The notes: generated from the sequence alone by a model not told the origin. A stretch of DNA of 64,000 nt from Gammaproteobacteria bacterium (GCA_016199745.1 JACQFZ010000049.1:1-64000); one strand, 5' to 3'. Positions 1 to 8,461 are shown, numbered from the stretch's first letter. Program-made: numbers and translations.

Positions 1-36
1 AATATCCAATCCGATCACCGCTGCGTTAGTATTCAT
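1..36 (-). CDS. 5' end of a leftward gene, probable IS110-family transposase (partial)
   Basis: Twelve codons starting at an ATG whose first base is 36 read MNTNAAVIGLDI and run out of the window. A perfect Shine-Dalgarno (AGGAGGTG on the minus strand, positions 52-45) lies 8 nt before the ATG, so a real gene start is well supported. The VIGLDI string matches the first strand of the RNase H-like DEDD domain with which IS110-family transposases usually begin (V-G-[IL]-D-[IL]-[AG]-K). The identity is inferred from those few residues only; another actin/RNase H-fold protein is possible. Confidence 0.45.
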   Translation of the reverse strand, partial: MNTNAAVIGLDI

Positions 37-130
37 CTGGGCTCCACCTCCTGACGATAGCGCGTTGACCGATTCAACCCGCTTGGCGCATTGTGACGCC
101 GTTGAGTAAGGGGGTGGAGTCCATTGCATT

Positions 131-169
131 AGGGTGGGCAACGCCTTTTTGCCCACCCTACATTTTTTT
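131..169 (+). terminator. 11-bp hairpin followed by a T-run
   Basis: The arms 131-141 and 149-159 are perfectly complementary (AGGGTGGGCAA / TTGCCCACCCT) around a 7-nt loop, and seven T residues follow at 163-169. This is an intrinsic-terminator shape for rightward transcription, but no rightward gene precedes it in the window. The TGCCCACCCTAC type of sequence is also a common dispersed intergenic palindrome, so it may be only a repeat. Confidence 0.5.
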
Positions 170-170
170 A

Positions 171-293
171 TTCCCTCCCCTGCGCAGCGGGGGGTGAGGC
201 AGAGTTTTCGCGAGTGTCCGGTGGACACTCGCGCCGCCGAACGGGCGCGCTGAAGTTAGCGCGCACTGGGCGGGAATGGTTAGGGTGGGGGCG
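171..293 (-). repeat. 123-bp structured repeat, copy 1 (inverted relative to copy 2)
   Basis: The reverse complement of 171-293 aligns without gaps to 3559-3681 with about three mismatches. It contains two palindromes: CGCGAGTGTCC / GGACACTCGCG at 209-219 and 223-233, and GCGCGCT / AGCGCGC around 246-264. The stop codon of dctM (280-282) lies inside the repeat, so the final Pro-Pro-Pro of DctM is repeat-encoded. A diverged third copy lies at 53228-53352. Confidence 0.85.
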
Positions 294-1731
294 TTTGTGG
301 TTGTTGTTCGTTCCAGTGCGATTCCGGTGTCGATATGTCGCTACCGTCCAACGGCTGATATTCCGGTCTCGGAATTTCAATCTTATCGATATCAATCGTT
401 GGACTCTGCTCGACCCAGCTCGTCACCAAGCCCGGCCAGAAGATGACGACCAAAACCATCACCAGCTGCAGCCCCACCCACGGCAACGCGCCGAGGTAGA
501 TCTCGCTGCTCTTCACTTGCTTCGGCGCGATGCCGCGTAAATAACACAATGCGAAACCGAACGGCGGATGCATGAATGACGTCTGCATGTTCACGCATAA
601 CAACACGCCGAACCAAATTAAGTCGATGCCCATGTTGGCGGCAACGGGAGCGAGCATCGGCACGATGATGAAGGCGATCTCGAAGAAATCGAGGAAGAAC
701 GCCAAGAAAAATACGAATAGGTTAACGAATACCAGGAAGCCGACGACGCCGCCGGGTAACGACGATAAGTGATGCTCGATCCAGCGGCTGCCGTCCACAC
801 CCTGGAATACCAGACTAAAAATGGTCGAGCCGATCAGAATGAAAATCACCATGGCGGTGATGCGCATGGTGGTTTCCATGCCTTGTTGCACCAGCGGCCA
901 CGACAAGCGTTTGTGCAGCGCCGCCAAAACCAGGGCGCCGACGGCGCCCATGGCGCCGGCTTCGGTCGGGGTCGCCAAGCCCATGAAAATGGTGCCGAGT
1001 ACGAGGAAGATCAGTACCAGCGATGGCACCATGCCCCACAGCACGCGTTTGATCAGCGGCCAACCGTGCAGTGCGCGTGCCGACTTCGGTAGCGGCGGTA
1101 CCCACTGCGGTTTAATCAGCGAGATGACGAAGATATAAACGATGAACAACAGTGTTTGCAGGATCGACGGGCCGATGGCGCCGGCGTACATATCGCCGAC
1201 CGAGCGGCCGAGTTGATCGGCAAGCACGATCAGCACCAGTGAGGGTGGAATCAGTTGCGTGATCGTGCCGGACGCAGCGATCACACCGGTCGCGGTCTTC
1301 ATGTCGTAGCCGTAGCGCATCATGATCGGCAACGAGATCATGCCCATGGCGATGACCGAGGCAGCGACTGTGCCGGTGATGGCGCCGAGAATCGCGCCGA
1401 CGATGATGACGGCGTAGGCGAGGCCGCCGGGCACCGGCCCGAATAATTGACCGGTTCCTTCGAGCAGGTCCTCGGCCAGACCGCAGCGCTCGAGGATCGC
1501 GCCCATGAAAGTAAAGAACGGAATCGCCAGCAGCAGCTCGTTCGACAAAATACCGAACACGCGCAGCGGCAACGCCTGTAAGAAATCGACGGTGAAGAAG
1601 CCGAGTTTGATACTGACGAAAGCGCTGACCAAGCCCAGTGCCGCCAGCGAAAATGCCACCGGATAGCCGAGCAGCATGACGATCACCAGCGCGCCGAACA
1701 TCAACGGCGGCATCATTTCGACCGTGATCAT
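280..1731 (-). CDS. dctM: TRAP transporter large permease, DctM family
   Basis: This is the 483-residue large membrane subunit of a tripartite ATP-independent periplasmic transporter. It forms the ion-driven transport channel in the inner membrane. The sequence is almost entirely hydrophobic helices (about 12) and carries family features such as the early GYPVAFSLAALGL segment and the glycine-rich GAILGAITGTVAASVIAMG stretch. It is longer than the usual ~430 residues, mainly through a polar C-terminal tail (the last ~45 residues), whose end (PQTPPP) is encoded by repeat copy 1. Its start overlaps the end of dctQ by 4 bp, showing translational coupling in a dctQ-dctM operon. The binding protein dctP is transcribed divergently. 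Substrate is inferred from DctP as an alpha-keto acid. Confidence 0.93.
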   Translation of the reverse strand: MITVEMMPPLMFGALVIVMLLGYPVAFSLAALGLVSAFVSIKLGFFTVDFLQALPLRVFGILSNELLLAIPFFTFMGAILERCGLAEDLLEGTGQLFGPVPGGLAYAVIIVGAILGAITGTVAASVIAMGMISLPIMMRYGYDMKTATGVIAASGTITQLIPPSLVLIVLADQLGRSVGDMYAGAIGPSILQTLLFIVYIFVISLIKPQWVPPLPKSARALHGWPLIKRVLWGMVPSLVLIFLVLGTIFMGLATPTEAGAMGAVGALVLAALHKRLSWPLVQQGMETTMRITAMVIFILIGSTIFSLVFQGVDGSRWIEHHLSSLPGGVVGFLVFVNLFVFFLAFFLDFFEIAFIIVPMLAPVAANMGIDLIWFGVLLCVNMQTSFMHPPFGFALCYLRGIAPKQVKSSEIYLGALPWVGLQLVMVLVVIFWPGLVTSWVEQSPTIDIDKIEIPRPEYQPLDGSDISTPESHWNEQQPQTPPP

Positions 1732-2267
1732 TGCAGCGGTCGCTCGTAATGCGTGTCCATCGAGTAGCGACCGGTCAGAAAGCCGATGCGCTTGATGACT
1801 TCAGCGACGCCTTGTAACGACAACAGCGTGAAGCCGAGCGGCAGCAACAACTTAACCCACCACAACGTGAGGCCGCCCGGGTTGGCCGAGATCTCGTCGA
1901 GACGATACGAGTTGACGAAGAACGGCCACGCGAACCATGCCAACAGCACCGTCGCCGGCAACAGGAACAGCAGGCAACCGATCAAGTCGATCCAGGCGCA
2001 AACTCGCGGCGGCAAGCGGTTGTAAAAAATGTCGACGCGCACATGTTCGTTCAGCTTGAGCGTGTAAGACGCACCTAGCATGACGATACCGGCGAACAGA
2101 TACCACTGCACCTCGAGCCACGCGTTCGAGCTCATGTGCAGCGCGTAGCGCACCAGTGCGTTGCCGGCACTGATCAAACACGCCAGCAGCACCGCCCAGT
2201 TCGCCAGCTTGCCGAAGCCCTTGTTCAGCGTGTCGATAGCACCGGCGATTTTCAACAGTAAATCCAT
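1728..2267 (-). CDS. dctQ: TRAP transporter small permease, DctQ family
   Basis: The 179-residue small membrane subunit has four predicted transmembrane helices, with the family motif YTLKLNEHVRVDIFYNRLPPR in the middle (around residues 65-85). It partners the large permease and helps dock the periplasmic binding protein. A purine-rich sequence (AAGGAG on the minus strand) precedes the ATG at 2267. About 100 bp separate it from the divergent dctP, so the promoters of both transcripts must lie at 2268-2367. Confidence 0.92.
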   Translation of the reverse strand: MDLLLKIAGAIDTLNKGFGKLANWAVLLACLISAGNALVRYALHMSSNAWLEVQWYLFAGIVMLGASYTLKLNEHVRVDIFYNRLPPRVCAWIDLIGCLLFLLPATVLLAWFAWPFFVNSYRLDEISANPGGLTLWWVKLLLPLGFTLLSLQGVAEVIKRIGFLTGRYSMDTHYERPLQ

Positions 2268-2367
2268 AGCTACTCCTTGTGGGTGCTCCGGCGGAACGTG
2301 ACTATAGTCAATGACGGTTCAGATATGCTATTAGCCGTCACCACGTTGTCACCACCAAGGAGGAAAA

Positions 2368-3468
2368 ATGACCGACAAGAATAGACGCTCGTTCCTGAAG
2401 CAAGCCGGTGCCGGCGTGGCCGTAGGCGCCGCCACCGTTACCGGTGCGGCGATCGCCGCGGAATCGCCGGCGGTCAAATGGCGTTTGGCATCGAGCTTTC
2501 CGGAGAGTTTGGACACTATTTATGGTGGTGCGCAATATTTGGCGGAACGCGTGCGCAAGCTCACCGACGGTAAGTTCGACATCCAAGTGTTTGCCGCCGG
2601 CAAGATCGTGCCGGGACTGCAAGTCCTGGAAGCAGTGCAGAACGCGACGGTGCAGTGCGGTCATACCGCGAGTTACTACTTCGTCGGCAAGAACAAGGCG
2701 TTTGCGTTCGACTGCGCGATTCCGTTCGGTCTGACGGCGCGCCAGCAAAATGCCTGGATGTACTATGGCAACGGTTTGAAGCTCACGCGCGAGTTCTTCG
2801 CCGACTACAACATTCTCAATTTCCCGGGCGGCAACACCGGCACGCAAATGGGCGGCTGGTTCCGCAACGAAATCAAATCGGTCGCCGATCTCAAAGGCAT
2901 CAAGATGCGGATTCCCGGCTTCGGCGGTGAGATCATGTCGAAGCTCGGCGTCATTCCGCAAACGCTGGCCGGCGGTGACATCTATCCGGCGTTGGAAAAG
3001 GGTACGATTGATGCCACCGAATGGGTCGGCCCGTACGACGACGAGAAGCTCGGCTTCTATAAGGTCGTTAAGAACTATTACTACCCGGGTTGGTGGGAAC
3101 CGGAGGCACAGCTGTCGTTGTACGTGAACGCCAAAGAGTGGGATAAGTTACCGAAGCCCTATCAAGAAGCGTTCAGCAGCGCTGCCGCCGAAGCCAATCA
3201 ATACATGACCGCCGAGTACGACTCGAAAAATCCGCTGGCGATTCAACGTTTGCTCGGTTACGGCGTGAAGCTGCATCGTTATCCGCAAGACGTGATGGTG
3301 GCGGCTTACAAGATTGCGTTCGAGCTGTTCGAGGACGAGGCCGGCAAAAATCCGGCGTTCAAGAAGATCTACACCGACTGGCTCAAGTTCCGCGGCACGG
3401 TACAACCGTGGCATGGATTGGCCGAGCATACGATGGAGAATTTCTTGTATACGACGGCGCGGAAGTAA
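2368..3468 (+). CDS. dctP: TRAP substrate-binding protein, DctP family, TakP-like
   Basis: This 366-residue periplasmic solute-binding protein starts after a strong AAGGAGG. The N-terminus has a twin-arginine signal (RRSFLKQAG followed by an Ala-rich hydrophobic stretch and cleavage after AIAA), so export should be by the Tat system encoded at 9337-10859. The mature part contains FPESLDTIYGGAQYLAERV, FPGGNTGTQMGGWFR and WVGPYDDEKLGFYK. From memory these resemble the alpha-keto-acid binder TakP of Rhodobacter and related lactate/pyruvate binders more than C4-dicarboxylate binders. Specificity for pyruvate-like acids is therefore inferred, and is strengthened by pyruvate carboxylase next door. 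Confidence 0.92.
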   Translation: MTDKNRRSFLKQAGAGVAVGAATVTGAAIAAESPAVKWRLASSFPESLDTIYGGAQYLAERVRKLTDGKFDIQVFAAGKIVPGLQVLEAVQNATVQCGHTASYYFVGKNKAFAFDCAIPFGLTARQQNAWMYYGNGLKLTREFFADYNILNFPGGNTGTQMGGWFRNEIKSVADLKGIKMRIPGFGGEIMSKLGVIPQTLAGGDIYPALEKGTIDATEWVGPYDDEKLGFYKVVKNYYYPGWWEPEAQLSLYVNAKEWDKLPKPYQEAFSSAAAEANQYMTAEYDSKNPLAIQRLLGYGVKLHRYPQDVMVAAYKIAFELFEDEAGKNPAFKKIYTDWLKFRGTVQPWHGLAEHTMENFLYTTARK

Positions 3469-3558
3469 ATCGTTTAGTTGATGGCGATAAGCCTCGTGGA
3501 TGAAAGTACCACGGCTTCGCAAGCGTGCAGGATGGAGAACAGCAACCACAACAACAAC

Positions 3559-3681
3559 CGCCCCCACCCTAACCATTCCCGCCCAGTGCGCGCTAACTTC
3601 AGCGCGCCCGTTCGGCGGCGCGAGTGTCCACCGGACACTCGCGAAAACCCCGCCTCACCCCCCGCTGCGCAGGGGAGGGGA
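3559..3681 (+). repeat. 123-bp structured repeat, copy 2
   Basis: It is the inverted partner of 171-293, ungapped with about three mismatches. Internal palindromes are GCGCGCT (3588-3594) with AGCGCGC (3601-3607), and an 11-bp stem CGCGAGTGTCC (3619-3629) with GGACACTCGCG (3633-3643) closing a 3-nt loop. Together with copy 1 it brackets the TRAP genes. Confidence 0.85.
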
Positions 3682-3743
3682 TGAAAAGCAAACGCAAAAC
3701 CGACTAGGCCGTTAGTTACATAACACCCGCCGCCACCGATCCA

Positions 3744-3790
3744 TTCCCTCCTCCGCCCTAGCGGGGGAGGGTTAGGGTGGGGGGTGAGTG
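3744..3790. repeat. GC-rich CCCTCC...GGGAGGG repeat
   Basis: An imperfect palindrome (ATTCCCTCCTCCGCC, then GCGGGGGAGGG, then TTAGGGTGGGGG) shares blocks with the elements at 9204-9300, 33508-33545 and 53228-53352. No T-run follows. It is probably a degenerate member of the same dispersed family. Confidence 0.6.
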
Positions 3791-3848
3791 AAATGGGTAG
3801 TTGCAGTTGCTGTCAGACATAGTTAGTGAGCCAAAAGCGAGAAGCGCA

Positions 3849-3947
3849 GGATGCTTTGCGCCACCCCGGGGGGTGCTTTCTTTTGGTTACTTTTCTTTGC
3901 ACAAGCAAAGAAAAGTAACCCTGGGTGCGGGGCGGAGCATCCCGCTG
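3849..3947. repeat. Long hairpin repeat with a perfect 15-bp central stem
   Basis: GGTTACTTTTCTTTG (3885-3899) is perfectly complementary to CAAAGAAAAGTAACC (3906-3920) across a 6-nt loop. Outer arms GGATGCT (3849-3855) and AGCATCC (3937-3943) also pair, giving a hairpin of roughly 95 nt. The sequence is of the ACTTTTCTTTG type that recurs between genes in many proteobacteria and is often mis-annotated as small proteins. Confidence 0.75.
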
Positions 3948-3972
3948 AATATATTTATTACCCTCGACAGAC

Positions 3973-3991
3973 ATCGCCCCAACGGGGCGAT
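3973..3991 (-). terminator. Stem-loop just downstream of pyc
   Basis: ATCGCCCC (3973-3980) and GGGGCGAT (3984-3991) form a perfect 8-bp stem with a 3-nt loop, 5 bp beyond the stop codon of the leftward pyc gene. The position suggests a role at the 3' end of the message, but there is no U-run, so it is not a classical intrinsic terminator. Confidence 0.4.
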
Positions 3992-3995
3992 TCAA

Positions 3996-6900
3996 CTATC
4001 CCTCCAATTCCACCAACAAATCTTTAGCAACAATCGTCTTCCCCGGCTTCACGTACACATGCTTCACCACACCGTCCCGCGTCGCCCGTACCATCGTTTC
4101 CATCTTCATCGCTTCAATCGACACCAACGGATCGCCGGCATGCACACGCTGTCCCGCTTTGACAGCGACCGTCACCACCATACCCGGCATCGGCGCACCG
4201 ACATGCTTAGCGTTATCGTCCTGCGCCTTCGGATGCGCAGCAGCGGTAGACACCAGCCCGGCTTTGGGTACGCGGATCAAGCGCGGCTCGCCGTTCAGCT
4301 CGAAGAACAATTTCACGTCGCCGTCCTCATCCGGCTCGGCGCGGCCTTGCAGGCGGACGATGAGCGACTTGCCTTTGTCGATGTCGATCACAATCTCTTC
4401 GTGATCGCGTAAGCCGTAAAAGAACACCGGCGTCGGCAACTCGCTAATGCTGCCGTAATGTTTCTGATGCTCGGCGAAATCCTTGAACACGCGCGGATAC
4501 ATGAGATGCGATGCCAAGTCTTGATCGCTCGGCTTACGGCCGATAATCGTGGCCAGCTGCGTGCGCGTTTTGTCGAGATCGACCGGCGGCAAATGCGCGC
4601 CGGCACGACCGGACAGCGGCGGCTGGCCTTTTAAGACTTTGCGTTCGAGCGCTTTCGGAAAGCCATCGGCCGGAAACCCAAGCTCGCCTTTGAACAACGA
4701 CACCACCGACTCGGGGAAGGCGATATCTTTGTCCGGGTTCTTCACGTCATCCGGCGTGAGATCGTTCGCCACCATGTACAACGCCATGTCGCCGACCACC
4801 TTCGACGTCGGCGTCACTTTGACGATATCGCCGAACAGCAAATTCACGTCGGCGTAGGCGCGCGATACTTCCGGCCAGCGATGTTCCAGGCCCATCGCGC
4901 GTGCCTGTTCGCGCAGGTTGGTGTACTGACCGCCGGGCATCTCGTGCTTGTAGACATCGGCGGTACCGGAACGGATGTCAGCCTCGAACGGCTCGTAAAA
5001 GCGGCGCACGCCTTCCCAGTAATTCGAGATCGACTGCATCGCATCGAGATTGACGCCGGCATCGCGCTCGGAGCCGGCGAGAGCGGCGGCGATCGCGCCC
5101 AAGTTCGGCTGCGACGTCAGGCCGCTCATCGAGTCGAGCGCGCCATCGACGGCGTCGACGCCAGCGTCGACGGCCGCAAGCACTGAGGCGGCGGCGATGC
5201 CGCTGGTGTCGTGTGTGTGGAAATGGATCGGCAGGCCGACCTCTTGCTTCAATGCCCGCACCAACTCGCGTGCGGCGCGCGGCTTGCAAACGCCGGCCAT
5301 GTCTTTGATACCGAGAATGTGCGCGCCGGCCTTTTCCAATTGCTTGGCCATATCGACGTAGTACTTCAAGTTGTACTTCGGCCGCTTGGCGTCGAACAAA
5401 TCGCCGGTGTAGCAAATCGTGCCTTCGCATAGCGCGCCGGCTTCGCGTACCGCGTCCATGGCGACGCGCATGTTGTCGACCCAATTGAGCGAGTCGAACA
5501 CGCGGAACACGTCGACGCCGCTCTTAGCCGCTTGCTCGACGAAATAACGCACGACGTTGTCGGCGTAGTTCGTGTAGCCGACAGCGTTCGATGCGCGCAG
5601 CAGCATCTGCAGCAAAATATTCGGCACACGTTCGCGCAGGCCGGTCAGGCGTTCCCACGGATCTTCCTTCAGGAAACGCATCGCCACGTCGAATGTCGCG
5701 CCGCCCCAGCATTCGAGCGAGAACAGCTGCGGCAACAGCCGCGCGTAGTACGGTGCGATCTCGAGCATGTCCTTGGTACGCATGCGCGTCGCGAACAGCG
5801 ACTGGTGCGCATCGCGCATGGTCGTGTCGGTTAGCAGCACGCGTTGTTGCTGTTTCATCCACTGTGCGAATTTTTCCGGGCCGAGCTCGCGCAGCCGATG
5901 GCGCGTGCCCGGCGGAATCGGTTGCGTCAAATCGAACGCCGGCGGTGTCGCGCGGGTGAGATGGCCGGCCTGCCAAGCGGCCGGCGCTTCGCGACCTTTC
6001 ATCTCCGGATTGCCGTTGACCGCGACTTCGCCGATGAAGCGCAGCAAGCGCGTGGCACGGTCGCGGCGCAGCGGAAACTGGAACAACTCCGGCGTCGTAT
6101 CGATGAAGCGTGTCGTGCACTCGCCGTTGCGGAACAACGGGTGATCGATAACGTTTTCGAGAAATTGCAGATTGGTTGAAACGCCGCGGACGCGGAACTC
6201 GCGCAGTGCGCGGTTCATGCGCTGGATAACTTCTTCCGGCGTCTGCGCCCAGGTCGTGACTTTCACCAACAGCGAGTCGTAATACGGCGTGATGACCGCG
6301 CCGGCGTAGGCGGTGCCGCCGTCGAGGCGCACGCCGAAACCGGCGGCGCTGCGATAGGCGGTGATGCGACCGTAATCCGGCGTGAAGTTGTTTTCCGGAT
6401 CTTCGGTGGTAACACGGCACTGCAGCGCGTGTCCCATCAAGCGAATGCCGTCTTGTAATGGCACGCCGGCGTCGCCGCCGATGCGTGCGCCTTCGCTGAC
6501 GCGGATCTGGCTCTTGACGATATCGATGCCGGTGACGACTTCGGTGACGGTATGCTCGACTTGGATGCGCGGATTGACCTCGATGAAATAGAACTCATCG
6601 GTGTCGGCGTCCATCAGAAATTCGACGGTGCCGGCGTGCGTGTAATTGACAGCACGCGCGAGCTTGAGCGCGGCGTCGCATAATTTTTGTCGCTTAGCTT
6701 CGGCGAGGTACGGCGCCGGCGCGCGCTCGACCACTTTTTGATTGCGCCGCTGCACCGAGCAGTCGCGCTCGTAGAGATGGACGACGTTGCCGTAGGTATC
6801 GCCGAGGATTTGCACTTCAACGTGGCGCGCACGGCGCACCAGTTTTTCGAGGTACACCTCGTCGTTGCCGAACGCCGCCAGCGCTTCGCGCCGGGCAATG

Positions 6901-7454
6901 TCCAGTTGCTCCGCCAGATCGGCTTCGGCTTCGATCGTACGCATGCCGCGGCCGCCGCCGCCCCAGCTCGCCTTCAGCATCAGCGGGTAGCCGACCTTGG
7001 CGGCGGCGCGTTTGACCTCGGCGATGTCGCGCGATAGCGCGCCGGTCGCCGGAATCACCGGCACGCCGGCGGCGATCGCGGCGTTGCGCGCGGCGACTTT
7101 GTTGCCGAGCGTACGCATGACCTCGGGCGTCGGGCCGACGAAGGCGATGCCATGGGCGGCGCAAGCCGCGGCAAACTCCGGGTTCTCCGACAGAAAGCCG
7201 TAACCGGGGTGGATGGCGTCGACTTTCGCCTGCTTGGCGATATGGACGATGTCGTTGATATCGAGGTAGGCCTGAATCGGCTTTTTGCCGGCGCCGACCA
7301 GGTAACTCTCGTCGGCCTTGAACCGATGCAGCGAGAAGCGGTCTTCGTTGGCGTAGATCGCAACCGTGCGAATGCCCATTTCCGCTGCCGCGCGCATGAC
7401 GCGGATAGCGATTTCGCCGCGATTGGCGACCAGCAGGCTCTCAATTTTCGTCAT
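3996..7454 (-). CDS. pyc: Pyruvate carboxylase, single-chain
   Basis: This biotin enzyme of 1152 residues makes oxaloacetate from pyruvate, bicarbonate and ATP. The order of domains is biotin carboxylase at the N-terminus (about 1-450, with the ATP-grasp loop GGGGRGMR near residue 168 and ERDCSVQRRNQKVVE), carboxyltransferase in the middle (about 530-830, beginning TTMRDAHQSLFATRMRT), the conserved PYC domain, and a biotinyl domain at the end with AMKMET (biotinyl Lys near 1117). All catalytic blocks are present and the length matches the usual ~1150, so it is intact. It is transcribed away from hisF and toward the TRAP locus. Next to a keto-acid TRAP importer it would serve anaplerosis from imported pyruvate (inference). 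Confidence 0.97.
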   Translation of the reverse strand: MTKIESLLVANRGEIAIRVMRAAAEMGIRTVAIYANEDRFSLHRFKADESYLVGAGKKPIQAYLDINDIVHIAKQAKVDAIHPGYGFLSENPEFAAACAAHGIAFVGPTPEVMRTLGNKVAARNAAIAAGVPVIPATGALSRDIAEVKRAAAKVGYPLMLKASWGGGGRGMRTIEAEADLAEQLDIARREALAAFGNDEVYLEKLVRRARHVEVQILGDTYGNVVHLYERDCSVQRRNQKVVERAPAPYLAEAKRQKLCDAALKLARAVNYTHAGTVEFLMDADTDEFYFIEVNPRIQVEHTVTEVVTGIDIVKSQIRVSEGARIGGDAGVPLQDGIRLMGHALQCRVTTEDPENNFTPDYGRITAYRSAAGFGVRLDGGTAYAGAVITPYYDSLLVKVTTWAQTPEEVIQRMNRALREFRVRGVSTNLQFLENVIDHPLFRNGECTTRFIDTTPELFQFPLRRDRATRLLRFIGEVAVNGNPEMKGREAPAAWQAGHLTRATPPAFDLTQPIPPGTRHRLRELGPEKFAQWMKQQQRVLLTDTTMRDAHQSLFATRMRTKDMLEIAPYYARLLPQLFSLECWGGATFDVAMRFLKEDPWERLTGLRERVPNILLQMLLRASNAVGYTNYADNVVRYFVEQAAKSGVDVFRVFDSLNWVDNMRVAMDAVREAGALCEGTICYTGDLFDAKRPKYNLKYYVDMAKQLEKAGAHILGIKDMAGVCKPRAARELVRALKQEVGLPIHFHTHDTSGIAAASVLAAVDAGVDAVDGALDSMSGLTSQPNLGAIAAALAGSERDAGVNLDAMQSISNYWEGVRRFYEPFEADIRSGTADVYKHEMPGGQYTNLREQARAMGLEHRWPEVSRAYADVNLLFGDIVKVTPTSKVVGDMALYMVANDLTPDDVKNPDKDIAFPESVVSLFKGELGFPADGFPKALERKVLKGQPPLSGRAGAHLPPVDLDKTRTQLATIIGRKPSDQDLASHLMYPRVFKDFAEHQKHYGSISELPTPVFFYGLRDHEEIVIDIDKGKSLIVRLQGRAEPDEDGDVKLFFELNGEPRLIRVPKAGLVSTAAAHPKAQDDNAKHVGAPMPGMVVTVAVKAGQRVHAGDPLVSIEAMKMETMVRATRDGVVKHVYVKPGKTIVAKDLLVELEG

Positions 7455-7618
7455 GAATGTCTCTGGAATCGGCGGAAATGAGTGGGGTCGATCCTATCAA
7501 ATAACTCAGCTAGCGCTTTTGTTAAAAAGACGTCGCAATTACAACAATCGGCCGCCGTCGTCGGTCGGCGCCGCATTTTTTGCTCTAAAGCACACGCACG
7601 GTACGTTAGAATCGCGCT
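7455..7618. promoter_or_regulatory. Divergent promoter region pyc / hisF
   Basis: These 164 bp must carry both promoters. A good -10 candidate for hisF is TAGAAT at 7607-7612, which would place the transcription start at or within a few bases of the hisF ATG (7619). No clear Shine-Dalgarno precedes that ATG. No strong -35 at the correct distance was found, so the assignment is tentative. Confidence 0.35.
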
Positions 7619-8389
7619 ATGGGCCTAGCAAAACGCGTCATCCCTTGCCTCGACGTTGATAATGGTCGTGTGGTTAAGGGCGTCAAGTTCGTCGAAATCC
7701 GCGATGCCGGCGATCCGGTCGAGATCGCGCGCCGGTACGACGAGCAGGGGGCGGACGAGATCACCTTTCTCGATATCACCGCCAGCAGCGATAACCGCGG
7801 CACGATGGTGCATGTGGTCGAGCGTATGGCCGACCAGGTGTTCATTCCGCTCACCGTCGGCGGCGGTATTCGCACCGTCGACGACGTCCGGCGCATGTTG
7901 AACGCCGGTGCCGACAAAGTATCGATCAATACCGCTGCGGTTACTGACCCCGATTTCGTCAAACGCGCGGCTGATCGTTTCGGTGCGCAGTGCATCGTTG
8001 TCGCGGTCGATGCCAAACAGACGCAGACGGGCCCGGCGCCGCGCTGGGAGGTCTACACCCACGGCGGCCGGCGGGCGACCGGCCTCGACGTCATCGAATG
8101 GGCCGCGCGCATGGCGGCGTACGGCGCCGGCGAAATCCTGTTGACCAGCATGGATCGTGACGGCACTAAGAATGGCTTCGATTTACCGCTGACACGGGCG
8201 GTGGCCGATGCCGTGAGCGTGCCGGTGATTGCTTCCGGTGGTGTCGGCAATCTCGACCACTTGGTAGCTGGGGTGCGTGAAGGCGCCGCCGATGCGGTGT
8301 TGGCGGCTAGTATTTTCCATTTTGGCGAGTACACCGTCGGCCAAGCGAAGCAGCGTATGGCGGAGGCCGGTCTTGAGGTACGAAGATAG
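7619..8389 (+). CDS. hisF: Imidazole glycerol phosphate synthase cyclase subunit
   Basis: This 256-residue (beta/alpha)8 protein takes the ammonia produced by HisH and converts PRFAR to IGP and AICAR. The start [21 protein letters not shown] and the catalytic Asp in CLDV (Asp11 region) and in [12 protein letters not shown] (near residue 130) are canonical, as are the phosphate-binding VGGGIRT and ASGGVGN loops. Only the last histidine genes hisF, hisI and hisE lie here; the rest of the pathway would have to be just upstream in an ancestral operon, but pyc occupies that place. hisF thus has its own promoter. Confidence 0.97.
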   Translation: MGLAKRVIPCLDVDNGRVVKGVKFVEIRDAGDPVEIARRYDEQGADEITFLDITASSDNRGTMVHVVERMADQVFIPLTVGGGIRTVDDVRRMLNAGADKVSINTAAVTDPDFVKRAADRFGAQCIVVAVDAKQTQTGPAPRWEVYTHGGRRATGLDVIEWAARMAAYGAGEILLTSMDRDGTKNGFDLPLTRAVADAVSVPVIASGGVGNLDHLVAGVREGAADAVLAASIFHFGEYTVGQAKQRMAEAGLEVRR

Positions 8390-8461
8390 CCAAGCCACCC
8401 TAATTATTCCCCGCGTTAAAAACGCGAAGATGGAATTAAGAGGGGGATAGCCTCTGCTATC

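Larger units (their letters stand above)
3469..3995. other. Gene-free stretch rich in palindromic repeats
   Basis: The 527 bp between dctP and the end of pyc hold no convincing gene. They contain repeat copy 2 (3559-3681), a GC-rich CCCTCC/GGGAGGG element (3744-3790), a long hairpin (3849-3947) and a short stem-loop next to the pyc stop (3973-3991). Short ORFs on both strands here are translations of these repeats. Confidence 0.8.

Noticed and set aside
3813-3995. 60-codon leftward ORF downstream of pyc
   Set aside because: It is the other-strand translation of the same repeat hairpin, with no ribosome-binding site.
3801-4412. 203-codon rightward ORF across the hairpin repeat and the end of pyc
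   Set aside because: It translates the ACTTTTCTTTG hairpin and then runs antisense to the BCCP domain of pyc; such repeat-derived proteins have no independent support.
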